Origin: Odobenus rosmarus divergens
Taxonomy: Eukaryota > Chordata > Mammalia > Carnivora > Odobenidae
Reading direction: 5' to 3'
Assembly (NCBI RefSeq): GCF_000321225.1
Contig: NW_004451672.1
Coordinates: 162,753 to 226,752 of the forward strand
DNA: 64,000 bases
Positions 33,569-45,190 of the stretch are shown one piece after another. Under the pieces are notes generated by a model. It searched no databases. It saw only the letters and a list, made by a program, of their open reading frames with translations, and had not been told where the DNA came from. How positions within the stretch are numbered: position 1 is the first letter of the stretch; each line of letters opens with the position of its first letter. A program made the translations under genes and the position numbers.

Positions 33569-35581
33569 ATATGTCATTTATTTTTAACCCATGCTACACT
33601 GCTGGATATCTGAGTTGTTTACATTTTTGGTTATTATGATTAAGCTTCTATGAACATTAATAAAGAAAGTGTCTAGGTGACTGATATTTTCATTTTTCTC
33701 AGGGAAATGTCTAGAAGTCCAGTTTCTGGTTTATAAGTCAATTATGTATTGAACATTGTAAGAATATGTTCCACAGTGTCTGTGTTCCAAGGTGCCTGAT
33801 TTTTTTCACATTCCCACTGGCAGTGTGTGACAAGCCCCAGAGCGTGCCGTGGTACCTCACTGGCATTTCAATTTGTGCTTCTATTCTGGTTAAAGACGTT
33901 GGGTATCTTTTCCTGCTTATTGGGCTTTTGTGTACATCGTTTTTGTGAATCATACATGTGTTGTGTGTGTATTCTGAAATAAGTCCTTTATCAGATACAT
34001 GTTTGCAAACTTTATCTCCCTATATGTGGTCTTTTCCATTTACTTGTTATCCTTCCAAGAACAGGAATTTTCATTTTGATGAAGCCCAATTTATAACATT
34101 TTAAAAATGAATTATGCATCAGTATAATACAATCCAGACGCTGAGGTCCACTTTACTTTCTGTATTGCTATCCAATTTTTTCTACACAATTTGTCAAAAC
34201 ATCATTTTTCCCCACTGGGTTACCTTTATATCATTTGACTATGTCTGTTTGGGTTTATTTCTGGACTTTATTCTGCTCGATTCATCTGAAGGTCTATCTT
34301 TATGCCATTTACAGTCTTGATTAATAGGATTTGATAGCGACAAAACTAGGCATTGTGATTCTTTCAATTGTGTTCATACCTTTCAAAAGTGTACAGGTTA
34401 TTCTAGGTTTTTTTTTCAGGTTCATATGGATTTTATAATAGTCTTCTCATCTTCTATGATAAACTGTTCTGAGATCTTTTGATATTACATTGGATTTATA
34501 GATCAATTTAGGGAGAACTGTTATCTCAACAGTATCGAGGCCACTAATCCATGAACATGGTCTGTCTTTCCAATTTTTAAGTGAAAGAAATTTCTCTCAG
34601 AAGATTTTATAGTTATCAGAATATAGGTCTTGCACATCTTCTTGAACTCATTGTGAAGTATTTTATGTGTACAGATGCTATTACAAGCAGATATCAAAAT
34701 GTATTTTCCACATGGTTTTGAGAGTATTTAGAAACAATTGGTTTGTGTATGTTGGGTATCCTGTCACAGTGATGAATCCATTTGTTATTTTGGTAACTTT
34801 CTGCTAATTATTTTTAATTTTCTATGTCCAATGATCATATAACTTGTAAATAAAGAAAATTTTACTTTCCATTTCCAATCTGTATGATTTTTCTTTTTCT
34901 CTGTATGTTATAGGCTAGCCCAACCAGAACAATATCGAGCAGGAGTAATAAGAGTGGATATGATTGCCTAGGTCCCTATCTAAATGGGAAAGCACAGAGT
35001 CTTTCACTCTGTAGGATTAACTGTAGGTTTTTCATATATGACTTTTATCATATTGAGGAGATTCTCTACCTTTCCTTATTTGCTAAGAGTTTTTAATAAG
35101 AATGGGTGTTGAATCTTGTAAAATAGTTTTATCTGTTGAGATGATTAAATAATTATTATTTTAATACAGTGAACTAATTATACTGATTGATTTTAAAATG
35201 TCAGAGAAACTTACATTTCTAGCATATATCCCACTTGGATATAATATACCTTTCTTTTTCTGTATGGCTGGATTCTATTAATGAGTTTTGCGATGGGTAA
35301 TACTGTTTAGATTCATTAAGGGCTGTTTATATTTCCCTATGTGTGATGACTTGGTCTTGGTGGAGTCAGAGTAACACTAAGTTCATGAAATGAATTAGAA
35401 AGTATCCCTTCCTCTCCTTTTTGTGAAAGAATTTTCGTAGGATTGGTATCATTTCTCTTTGTATGTGTGATATAATTCAGCAAGGAAGTTAATGAGATTG
35501 AAATTTTACTTGTGGGAAAACTTAAAATTATGAATTCCGTTTTTTGTAATTGACGTGGGGCTGATCAAGTTTTCTATTTTT

Positions 35582-35784
35582 CTATTTTTATTTTTTTTAA
35601 AGATTTTATTTATTTATTTGACAGAGAGAGACAGTGAGAGCAGGAACACAAGCAGGGGGAGTGGGAGAGGGAGAAGCAGGCTTCCCGCTGAGCAGGGAGC
35701 CCAATGTGGGACTCGATCCCAGGACCCTGGGATCATGACCTGAGCCGAAGGCAGATGCTTAATGACTGAGCCACCAAGGGACCC
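35582..35784 (-). mobile_element. Can-SINE, antisense, nested in L1
   Basis: 'AAAGATTTTATTTATTTATTTGACAGAGAG', 'GAAGCAGGCTTCCCGCTGAGCAGGGAGCC', 'GATCATGACCTGAGCCGAAGGCAG', and a slightly altered head complement (GCCACCAAGGGACCC). Perfect 15-bp target duplication AAGTTTTCTATTTTT at 35567-35581 and 35785-35799. Confidence 0.97.
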
Positions 35785-36219
35785 AAGTTTTCTATTTTTA
35801 ATTATTGTCAGTTTTATTAATTTGTATCACTCAGGATATTTGCTGCATCTAAATTGTCAAATTTATAGAAATAAAGATGTCTTAAATATTCCCTCATTTT
35901 TTTCTAAGTCTTTCATGTCTTTAGTGAGCATACCTCTTCCATTTGTGATACTGGCAATTTGTATTTTCTTAATTTTCTTTTTTCTTTTTTCAATGTAACC
36001 AAAAGTTTGTCAATTTTATGAAGTTTGTTCAACACCTGACGTTAGGTTTCCCTGATTTTATTTTTCCAGTTTTTTTATTTCAATGTTTTCAAATTGTATT
36101 ATTATTTTATCTCTTCCATTTACTTTGGGCTTAATTTGCTCTTCATTTTGTAATGTCTTTAAGTGGTAGGTAATCTGATTGAGTTTAGATCTTTCTTCTT
36201 TTTGAAAATAAATACTTGA

Positions 36220-36980
36220 ATCCGAGTTTTTCAAAGTGTGGTCTGGTGTTTCCTGACAATCTCTGAGGCATTCCAAGAGGTGAAAACCATTGTCATCAGA
36301 ATTATAAGATACCAGCTGCCTCACCGTAGAATCATTGATACCTGTACCTTTGGTGCAAAAACTATGGTGGGTTAACTGCTGGTGCCTTAGCAAATCGGGT
36401 AGTAACTCTAAACTGTACTAATTATCATAGTATTACTCAGCGCGATGGACCCACAGTTTAAAAAATGACAATATCACTTAAGGATGTTCTTGTAAAAATG
36501 GTGAAATTGTTTATTTGATTAAATGCCAACCCTAATACACATCTTTCCAAATATTCTGTGGGATGAAATGGGATGTATGTATAAAAACTCTTGTTACATG
36601 CCAAAGCATGATGCTTTTCTTGTGAAAAGCACTGTGCACTTTGTTTGAATTTGAAGCCAGACTGGCAGATGTTTTTCACGAAACTCCATTTGAATTCAAC
36701 CCCCACAGACAACTTTAGTTATCCAGACTTGGGTATTTGGCAGATATTTTCTCAAAAATGAACAAAGTGAATCTGTCATTTCAAAGATAAAATTAAGTTA
36801 TTAGTGTCCAATGATGAAATTTTTAAAATTTAAGCACTTGACAGTTTCTCAATACTTAAAGTCTTTCCAATGAGAACAGAAATGGTATTAGTACTATAAT
36901 TTCCAAATGTCAACATTTGGGAGATATCAGTGATTCTGTGAACTGATGTTAAGTGACCTGTGAGTGAAGTTACAAAACCA
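36220..36980 (+). mobile_element. hAT-type DNA transposon remnant (Charlie/Buster-like), sense
   Basis: 'GTTTTTCAAAGTGTGGTCTGG', 'CTCTGAGGCATTCCAAGAGGTGAAAACC', 'TTTGGTGCAAAAACTATGGTGGGTTAACTGCTGGTGCCTTAGC', 'CATCTTTCCAAATATTCTGTG' and 'CCAGACTTGGGTATTTGGCAGATATTTTC' follow in the order of a mammalian hAT element that encodes a transposase. The left end abuts the antisense L1. The right terminal repeat is not seen, so the element is 3' truncated. Family placement from memory of mammalian hAT fossils. Confidence 0.75.
36460..36960 (+). pseudogene. hAT transposase pseudogene fragment
   Basis: The most readable part is at 36719-36790, where one frame gives LGYLADIFSKMNKVNLSF and then a stop. 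This matches the hAT transposase segment in which a Leu-rich helix precedes the insertion domain in domesticated relatives of the ZBED/Buster kind. Upstream pieces for 'cut ends of CDEMG-like text' (GTGGGATGAAATGGGATG, 36559-36576) and downstream TCAACATTTGGGAGAT (36909-36924) are present but in shifted frames. Many indels and stops; no function is possible as protein. Confidence 0.65.
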
Positions 36981-37706
36981 GACACTGGGAGAGGTCTCAT
37001 TTCTCAAGGTCCTGTTTCTCTCCCCACCTCCTCCCACCTCATGGAAGCAATGCCCTTGTTCTGTGCCCTTCACCATGACCCTGAAAATGCCCTGTGCTCA
37101 GTCTGTGATGAGCTATCAACTCCTGTGGTGCATCAGAGGGGGGCTTCTGGGTGGCCTATGTTGTCTGCATTCTCCTAGAAGCCCGGAGAAACATATTTGC
37201 TTTGAATTATTTAAGTGACAAAATAATAACCCTTCCTACACTTCTGCTTCCTGGAAAAAAAAATTAAGATTTTGGCAGATCAATATTAAAGATTTACAAT
37301 CTGTTCAATGAAATCTTCTAATATAGGGTGTGTTGCACCCAATTTTTTTTCTTAAGTAAATGAGCAGATTAATTAGTTTTGTGATCAACAAAACGATAAA
37401 TGCCAAGTAAAGAGCCTTGCAGAAACAAATATATTTATTATTCTGAAGGGGGTAGCCAGTTTTTGCCTATCATTTTACTTTAAAATTACATAATTATTCA
37501 TAATTATAATCATGCACTCTCAATATGTCATCATTTCTTTTGTAAATCCCCATGTCATTAAAAACCCCTCTAGGTCAGACTTCCTAACAGGAGTGTATAT
37601 GTGCATCTTACTAATATGACAGAAAGTTACTTTTTAGGAATACAGAAAGTGAGAATTTGACAGTTATATGTGATTGTTCCTTCTTCTTGTGCATATCAAT
37701 TTCTTT
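36981..37706. other. non-coding DNA
   Basis: No gene recognised. TCAATTTCTTT at 37696-37706 is the target duplication of the next SINE. Confidence 0.5.
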
Positions 37707-37890
37707 TTCTTTTTCTTCAAGATTTTATTTATTTGACAGAGTTAGCGAGAGCAAGAACACAAACAGGGGGAGAGGGAGAAGCAGGCTTCCCGCTGAGCAG
37801 GGAGCCCGATGCGGGGCTCCATCCCAGGACCCTGGGATCACGACCTGAGCTGAAGGCAGACCCTTAACGACTGAGCCACCCAGGTGCCCC
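37707..37890 (-). mobile_element. Can-SINE, antisense
   Basis: 'AAGATTTTATTTATTTGACAGAG', 'GAAGCAGGCTTCCCGCTGAGCAGGGAGCCCGATGCGGGG', 'GATCACGACCTGAGCTGAAGGCAG' and 'CTGAGCCACCCAGGTGCCCC'. Perfect 11-bp target duplication TCAATTTCTTT at 37696-37706 and 37891-37901. Confidence 0.97.
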
Positions 37891-37901
37891 TCAATTTCTT
37901 T

Positions 37902-40900
37902 CTTATACAAAAGTACAAGAGAGAAAACATTTAAAACTTAATAAACACAGCCTATACTGATGTCTTGGCAATCTCGTAGAGAAATTTGGGAATTAAGAAC
38001 TAAAGACCAAAATTAAATTTTAAAATATAGCTTGTCGTTGTGTACAAGTAATTTATCCACATCTACCCACTTAATGTGCATAAAATAGCTTTGTATTGTA
38101 CATTTTTCGCACCAGAAGATAATTCATGCAGTTGCTCTGAGTGCTAGGAAAGGCACCTCAATCCCTCTAAATGGCCTCTGCCTTAACTGTTCCTACGTAA
38201 GTATTCTCTTCTCTCTTTCCCACGGAGATATTTGTCACTTTACATCAATTTATCCCACATCTCCTAAAAATGACACTTGAGAAAGAAGAAAAACGAACCG
38301 GAGCGGAGCAGGGTGGTGTTACGGAAAGGAGGTTTGGGAGGTGTACCTCATTCAGGAACGACCAAGTGTTTCAAGTGAACTTTGGAAAATTGCTGGGGCA
38401 GGCTCCTGGGACCTGGGAGGGCTTCTACGATAAAAGCTCTTGTTTCTTTTTCTGGTTTTCAAGAGAGTGTAAAACAAACATCTGGAGGCAATTAACAGAG
38501 AATACTTGTTCCGTCTGATTTTTTCTTGTTCTTCATTTCACAGAGAACGGAAGTGGTATCACTTGCATCGGCCCTGGGCTGACTACCGAGTGCCGGCGGT
38601 CGGCTACGTAGGGTCCTGTCCGCGCAGCACGCACAGAGGCGCCAATGCTTGTGAACATGCCGCCGTCATCCCGGGGACTCCACTGATTCCATTTGTTATG
38701 TCCCTTAGGGAAAAGTCCAAACGTGGCCAGTTTTTCTCCTGGGTCCACGGTGAGACAGCACTTCTGTACTCCGATAGAGCCAGACATAGTCATGTGACTT
38801 AGCTTACCCTGAAAAATAGCAGAGTTGGAAAATGTAAGAGCAGGTGCATGATTTTCCACACTCTCTCTTTCCTGTCTGAGGGTGACCAGCACTGCTCCAG
38901 ACAGCGCCTGTGATGGACTCGCAGAGTAAATGAGAAATAAGTGGTGTGCTCTGAGAATGTGAGGTTTTAGGGCATTCGCTGCGCACATCTAAGCCTATCT
39001 TGGCGAACACAGAATCTTCAGGCTGCAGGGGCGCAGACTCATGGCAAACTCGCACCAGGATCTCTTCTTACCCCATTAGTCTGAACACCTGAAGAACTAG
39101 ATTCCTTTGACTATCATCCCAGCTTGCTTACTTCTGGTGATACTACTGTTCCTGGCCTTCATGCTCTTGGGAGGAAGTTATAATCTCGTGTGGCCAATCA
39201 GCTTCCCCATGACCCTCAATTCTCCTGGAGCTAGGCAGACTCCCTCCTACGAGTTTCAGCCAACGAACTCAGATGGAGCAACATGTGCTTTTCCTGACCC
39301 TCCAGCTTTTTCTTCTCACTTTACGGTCACCTAGATGCAGAAAGGAAGTGAACATCTGTCAGCCTGGGTCCTTGAAAGACCATGTGGCATGGAGCAAAGG
39401 ACCGTGGGCCACTGGGACGTCTGCAAGTGAGGTACATGCCTTAGTACTGTCAACGGTTGGCGATCCGGTGTTAATTTATCACTGCAGCTTAATCTAGTCA
39501 CATACCCAACACATTGTCTCAGGGTGTGCAAGACCGAGTCTCTGTATCTCTGTGTGTGTGTGCACTGTGTGGTGTATATGCTGGAGTTGGGGGTGGGACA
39601 AACATCTCAAAGTTGGAGATGCAAATGGAGGACAAGATTTGCTCCACAGACGCTCCCTAAGCAGACTGAGATTAGTGTATGCAAACAGCAGATCAGACAG
39701 GATGGTTTCACAGGCATTGGGCTACTTACTAGTACATCGCGCATTCTGTTTAAAAATTAAGATGTTTCACAAAATCCATGTTTAAGTTGCCCTTTTGTAG
39801 GAATGAACATAGTTTTCACCCTAGCAAATGTTTGATTATTTATAACCAATAGACAGTTTTGGAAACCAGAGTTTTTTTAAATGTAGTTTTATTTTCTTGA
39901 ATTTTTTCGCTACTATAACTAGGAAAAAATATTGTAGATGAAGGCAGGTAAGCTTAGTTTCAGGTCTCATTCCTCAGGACTTTCTAAGTTAAGGGAACCA
40001 CATAGACTGATAGTCAACAATTCATGGAAGGGTATATAAATACCACCTACTGCTCGAGGAATCCAAAAGAACTCCGGGGAACTTGGTGGGCCAGTGGTAG
40101 GGAAGGGTTTGCAGGAAAAGAGAGCGCCATCTCATCGTGGTATGATATGCATTTCTACGAGCAGCGCAATGAAAAGGGGGAATCTCAGAGTTAAAGCACA
40201 AATAGTGAAAAGGAAACCTGAGAGAGCATTCATACAACCTATAAGGAACGCTACAGCTAAGTCTGAATGTAGGACACCCTAAATGTCGGATTGAGCCGCC
40301 ATGCCATACACTTTAGTTGTGAATGCGGTAAGGCTGGAGCGAATCCCTTCAGTCACCACCATGCACGGCAGCAGGGGGACTGGTGGAGAAACCTGAGAAC
40401 CACCCCTCGGGAGGGAACTGTTGATGAGGACTTAGCATGTTTTGTGATCTTCTGCAGACTTTTTAGTTGAAAGAAACCCTTTTTCCTTTCTTTCTAATTG
40501 CTTTGAGCCCAACTTGACATACTTCATTTGCAAATGTTTCACTTACATCTGTACTACCACTTACAATTTACAAATGATTGTTTCGATTCAAAAATAGTAA
40601 AAGTTGGATAATAGTACTAACATATTGTGCTAATTCCCTGCCTGTGGCATGGTAGCGTGCAATTTATTCTGGTCTCACAAATCAGTATTTACCCTCTATT
40701 GTATTTGCAGATATACATTTAGTAGTAAATGCTAATTGGAAATGTCAGGATTTTTCAATCTAATTAGTATAATTGCTTAGACAAGAGGAGCAGAAATCTT
40801 TATTTTTTAATGTAAATCCATTTTCCGTGATTGCTAAAAAGGCGAGTGTTGTTTCTGTTTCCTAGGTTACCGGGGAGAGTCGTGGTTGTCAAGCCTCTGA

Positions 40901-42784
40901 ATCTCTTGACATATGAAAGCATTTGCAGAGATGAAACTCTGAGAAAGATGCCAGGCGCTTGTCAAAGACCTTTTTTTTCTCTTGTCTCATATACTCCAAA
41001 AAAATTTGTAAACTTGGACTTCAGATTTTTCCGCTCTAATTGTGAATCCAGTCATGTGTGAGTCAATCCCCTCTTATATTATGTTGAAACTCTGATAGAT
41101 TTTAAATTTGACTGTCAGAAAGACACAGTCCAGTGTCCGCCAACCTCCACGTAACACACAGTGGTAGAAAAGATGGACATCACATGTGTGTTTTATTTCC
41201 TGGGGTGCCAAAAAACCAAGTTGGTGTGTCCAAGTCAAGCTATCTTTTGAGAACTTCATTCCAAATTTCCAGTAATGGGACTGAAGTTTGCTAGGAAAAT
41301 TTTTTCTGCAAATAACAGAGTTTAAAAAACAAAGCTACAGAACAAGGCTCAGATGAATCTTTTCTTACCAACCACCACAGCTTGGAAATTGCAGGTAGAT
41401 AAAAAGCACACAATAAATACTAGCCACTCCTGATATTTCATCAATTCGATCAGGGAAGTCATTAACTAAAAGCCAAATAGGACAGCGCATATTTGATGCG
41501 TTTCTGGCTCCAGTGGCTTTGGTTGGCCCTGGTGCTTGCTCCTGCCCTTGTGAGAGGCTCCCAGGTCCCACCACTAGCTTGTGACCTAGAGTGGAACACA
41601 CCCCCTCACCACAGTGTCAGGTGGACGCTGGGACCTGTTGTTAGTCTATGTGACATTCTCCATTCCTGAGCAGGAGCTCAAAATATGACTGATCATTGGG
41701 TTTCTCTTGACTTTTTGCTCTTGCCATTTGCCATGAGAATAGCATCTTCCAGGTAAAGGATGCTTCCACCCGGGGTTCTAGAATGAGGACACTAGGGACA
41801 GAGTAGTAGCCTGGACAGAGCTGCAGAAACACCTGTGATCCCAGTGAGCCTTGCAAGCCCTGTGTGGCAAGGCTCTGAGGTTGGGGGGTGGTTTTGAGCT
41901 TGGCAAAACTGATTGTTCCTGCCCAGAATCCTGCAGGGACCCCTCCTGCCTTTGCTGCTGTCTGACCTACAAGAGCTTACGCCCCACTTACTCGCACGGT
42001 GTATTTTGCTTTTTAATGCTTTACAATTTTCCACTTCAAATCCTTCCCATCATCAAATCTGAGCTCTGATCTCCCTTTCTGAGCCAAGTTCCCTGCCTGT
42101 TCACAGGTAAGAAGAGAAAGAAGTTGATTAGGATTCAGGGACCTGGGTCAGTGTCCAGGTCTGCCCTGGGACCCTTCACTAGCTGTCAAGCTGTGACAAG
42201 GTGCAGCCGGATCCTCAGTTTGCTTTCCACATGTGAGTCTTTCCAACTCTTATTTCCTGAACCTCACATTTAACAGCAATAATCTGAGAAATGCAATGAA
42301 ACATTTTGCATTTTTCCTGTCATTCTCACTGTATCAGGCTACCCCTGCAGGAGATATGTAAACTCCTTAACCATCAGCGTGTCTCTAATTTAGATTTTGT
42401 CCCCTTGCAGGTACGGTGCACCTACGGGGTGTGCTGTATCAGTTGGGCTGACTGATGACAGGTGTGAGCTGGAGAAGCTCAAGCACTCCAGGAAGGTCTG
42501 AGCCCAGACAGGCTTCTCTGAATCGTTTTCCACCACTTCTTACTAGGTAGCTGACAAGACAGCCATGAGCAACCTGTTCTCAAAAGCTGTAAGTGTTAAC
42601 TGGAAGTAAAGAGGGCAGGGCAGGGAAACGCTGCCCCAGGACCGGCAGCACCTCCCAGCTGGAAAAACCCACCGAATGTTTGATAGTGGAGATAATAAAG
42701 TAAAGAAGAATAAATCAGAGTTGGGAGGTGAGGTTCACAAAGTTGTAATTACAATATCATCAGCAAGGTCTGGCCATGGTTTCA
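37902..42784. other. long non-coding stretch
   Basis: No proven gene. 38540-38760 is CpG-bearing with open frames on both strands and flanking AG/GT, but the minus strand reads like a worn interspersed repeat. 40540-40830 is repeat-free and rich in TAAT and ATTA words and may be conserved non-coding DNA. A MIR scrap is listed at 42145. Elsewhere nothing recognised. Confidence 0.45.
42145..42240 (-). mobile_element. MIR SINE fragment, antisense
   Basis: 'CCTTCACTAGCTGTCAAGCTGTGACAAGGTGCAG' followed by 'GATCCTCAGTTTGCTTTCCACATGTGAG' resembles antisense MIR 'ccacttactagctgtgtgaccttgggcaag...cctcagtttcctcatctgtaa'. Diverged. Confidence 0.5.
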
Positions 42785-42800
42785 TTAAACCTGTGCTCCC

Positions 42801-43001
42801 CAGGGTGGCTCAGTCGGTGAAGTGTCTGACTGTTGGTTCCAGCTCAGGTCATGATCTTAGGGTCCTGGGATCGAGCCCCACTTTGGGCTCAGTGCTCAGC
42901 AGGGAATCAGCTGGAGATTCTCTCTCCCTTTGCCCCTCCCCTGCTTGCATGCATGCTCTCATTGTCTCTCTAAAATAAATCAATAAATCTTAATAAATAA
43001 A
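42801..43001 (+). mobile_element. Can-SINE
   Basis: 'CAGGGTGGCTCAGTCGGTGAAG', 'CCAGCTCAGGTCATGATCTTAGGGTCCTGGGATCGAGCCCC', 'GGAGATTCTCTCTCC' and 'TAAAATAAATCAATAAATC'. The first head bases are lost. Target duplication TAAACCTGTGCTCCC (42786-42800) and TAAACCTGTGGTCCC (43002-43016), one mismatch. Confidence 0.95.
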
Positions 43002-43016
43002 TAAACCTGTGGTCCC

Positions 43017-43873
43017 TAACCACAGTTCAACGACTCGTCAATATACTAAGATTAGCTGTCATTAAATAGCTTGGCTTGTCTTTGGGTAAACTTCGCTCCT
43101 CCGAACTTGGGCTCTCCCTGTGCGTATTGATTCACAGATGGTTATAAGCCATCTGTGGTCTGGCACATACTTGTCGCTGTTCTCCACTGAAAGGTCATCA
43201 TTTAAGGACTGATCCCAAGTGGTAGATTTGGGTGACTACTTTTATTTCTACTGTTTTCAAGTGTACTTGGAAGTTTTTCATACAGTTTAATGTTTTGCCA
43301 TAGGCAATAAGGAGCAACTCCATGAAATAACATCTTTTATCTGAGGAGCCAGGAGTCTAAATTCTCAAGGGCTAGACAATAGTGAGTTGGGGGGCTCGTG
43401 GGGGGCTTGTCTGTGCTCCAGTACAAAACGAAGCTGCAAAGAGAAGTTTAGAAGAGCAGCTCCACAGCACCCCACCAGCAGCCATGCCCTGGGAGGGCAG
43501 GGGAGGGAAATGGACGGACCGGGAAGGAAGTCACGCGATGCGTCCACTTGAAATGTCACTAATAACTAGACGCTATCAACCGCACTGGGAAGACAAACAA
43601 AAACGATGCCTCCACAAGGCTAGGGAAGAGCCTGGAGGGGTCACCTGCTGGCCTCGGTGGCTGACAGGGGCACAGAGTCTATGTCATGTGGAGGATGAGG
43701 CCGAGAGCTGTGGGAAACCCACACCAACAGTCGTCTGTCCTGCTGTTAGAAGGGGACCCTGGATTCATGGACCGTGAAGGAATGTCGGAGAGCGCTATGA
43801 CTTCACACTCTTGGAAACCATTTTACTTAGATTCCTTTCAAATACTTCCAACTCGCCGTCAGAGGCAAAAGAT
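43017..43873. other. non-coding DNA with a 9-bp hairpin
   Basis: No gene recognised. The hairpin CACAGATGG-TTATAAG-CCATCTGTG is at 43133-43157. The 131-codon frame at 43382-43777 has no family features and reflects GC-rich composition. Confidence 0.5.
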
Positions 43874-43888
43874 TAAAGCTGAAAAGCA

Positions 43889-44089
43889 GGGCGCCTGGGT
43901 GGCTCAGTTGGTTAAGCGACTGCCTTCGTCTCGGGTCATGATCCCGGAGTCCCGGGATCGAGTCCCGCATCGGGCTCCCTGCTCAGCAGGGAGTCTGCTT
44001 CTCCCCTGGGTTCTGTTCCCTCTCTTGCTGTCTCTCTCTCTCTCTCTCTGTCAAATAAATAAAATCTAAAAAAATAAAAATAAAAAAAA
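43889..44089 (+). mobile_element. Can-SINE, young
   Basis: Very well preserved: GGGCGCCTGGGTGGCTCAG, 'TCATGATCCCGGAGTCCCGGGATCGAGTCCC', a CT repeat, AAATAAATAAAATC and a long A-rich tail. Target duplication TAAAGCTGAAAAGCA (43874-43888) and TAAAGCTGAAAGGCA (44090-44104), one mismatch. Confidence 0.97.
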
Positions 44090-44104
44090 TAAAGCTGAAA
44101 GGCA

Positions 44105-45002
44105 TCTGGAAGCAGTGTGATTCAACAGTGTGTCACTGGGTGTGAGGGGCGGCTGGGAGAAGGGGGAGGCAGGCCCCGCGGGTGCCGGACGCCACTGCGC
44201 GCCAGGAGCCAGCCCACGGAGCCGCCTCAGCAGGCTCCAGAAGACCTTGACCTGTGGCTGGACCGGCACCCGAGGAGTCTTGATCTGGGAGCAGGGACAT
44301 TGCGTGCTGTCTCAGAATGTTAGAAACTTTTATAATGTCACTTCCTGACAAGAAACTGCAGTAAAGGGATGCTCTTCACGAAGAACGGATCAATCAGGTT
44401 CTGCGGGTACCTGAAATTCCTGCGCTGTTGGAAGTTAATTGTGAGTCCGAAGCAAACCACAGTTCGAGTTGGCAGGGCCGTGTGAGTGTGTGGGGCGCCT
44501 CGAGAACAAAGGTTGTAAACTAATCATCTGTTCAAGCGTCCCTTTTAGGAAGCACATAGAAAGCCTCCAAAGGTGTTTTTGGTGCTAGAAAGAGTTTGAT
44601 TCCCTGTCCAGAAACCTACACACAAGACCCATTCGTGAAGCAGCAGTTCTCCTGAAGGGCACGGCGTGAAATGCCAGCCTCATGTAACTGTCACCACATG
44701 TCACTTGGGCTCACGGTACGCTTTCAGGCCCAGTCGGCGAATATGCTTGGAACAATCTGTGACTGACGACCGTGTGTTGGTACACAAATTAGTATTTATT
44801 TTCCTTCTAAAGAAGGAGGGAAACATTTTTGACAGAAAAAAAATAATTGGAACAATGTGTTGAAAAGAGAGATGTCCCTCTTTTCTTCAATACATAGATT
44901 TCTTTTTGTCTTTTCGAGATCATGTGAATGAATTTGTAAGATGGACTCACATGAATTATTGTTTTGCACGAATTATATTTGTATTTAAAATACAATCGCC
45001 TT
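44105..45002. other. non-coding DNA
   Basis: No gene recognised. Overlapping 65-72 codon frames on both strands at 44117-44351 come from a short GC-rich stretch. Confidence 0.5.
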
Positions 45003-45190
45003 GGGGCGCCTGGGTGGCTCAGTCGTTAAGCGTCTGCCTTCGGCTCCAGTCATGATCCCAGGGTCCTAGGATCGAGCCCCACGTCGGGCTCCCTGCTCGG
45101 CAGGAAGTCTGCTTCTCCCTCTCCCCTCTGCCTCCCCCACCCCAATTCGTGCTCCCTCTCTCTGTCAAATAAATAAAATCTTTAAAAAAA
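45003..45190 (+). mobile_element. Can-SINE
   Basis: 'GGGGCGCCTGGGTGGCTCAGTCGTTAAGCG', 'CATGATCCCAGGGTCCTAGGATCGAGCCCC', a pyrimidine-rich middle, AAATAAATAAAATCTTTAAAAAAA. No clear target duplication. Confidence 0.96.

Larger units (their letters stand above)
32319..36216 (-). mobile_element. long old L1 (L1M type), antisense, with two nested insertions
   Basis: Antisense L1 order runs for 3.9 kb: 3' UTR ('TTTTAACAAATTCATTGAGGTGTA', 'GATGAGTTTTGACAAATGTATATACTC'), ORF2 3' part ('TTTATCAGATACATGTTTGCAAACTTT', 'TTTCATTTTGATGAAGCCCAATTTAT'), reverse-transcriptase part ('TATATCCCACTTGGATATAATATACC') and linker ('TTTACTTTGGGCTTAATTTGCTCTTC', 'TAGATCTTTCTTCTTTTTGAAA'). It is interrupted by a younger L1 at 33279-33568 and a SINE at 35582-35784. 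No intact frame remains. It may be more than one old L1 laid end to end. Its left end carries a fold-back duplication. Confidence 0.85.

Noticed and set aside
33359..33577. 72-codon minus frame with Gly/Trp-rich end
   Set aside because: It lies within the non-coding 3' UTR of the young L1.
38544..38749. Exon-like segment on the plus strand (acceptor TTCATTTCACAG, donor GGTGAGA)
   Set aside because: The minus strand is open for longer (38533-38988), and the minus text 'AAGTCACATGACTATGTCTGGC' reads like a worn interspersed repeat, so splice signals here carry little weight.
40866..41057. Possible 192-bp exon (acceptor TTTCCTAG, donor GTGAGT)
   Set aside because: The peptide has no recognisable features, the sequence is T-rich in part, and sites of this quality occur often by chance.
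43382..43777. 131-codon frame, plus strand
   Set aside because: No start context, domains or splice support; overlapping frames in both directions.
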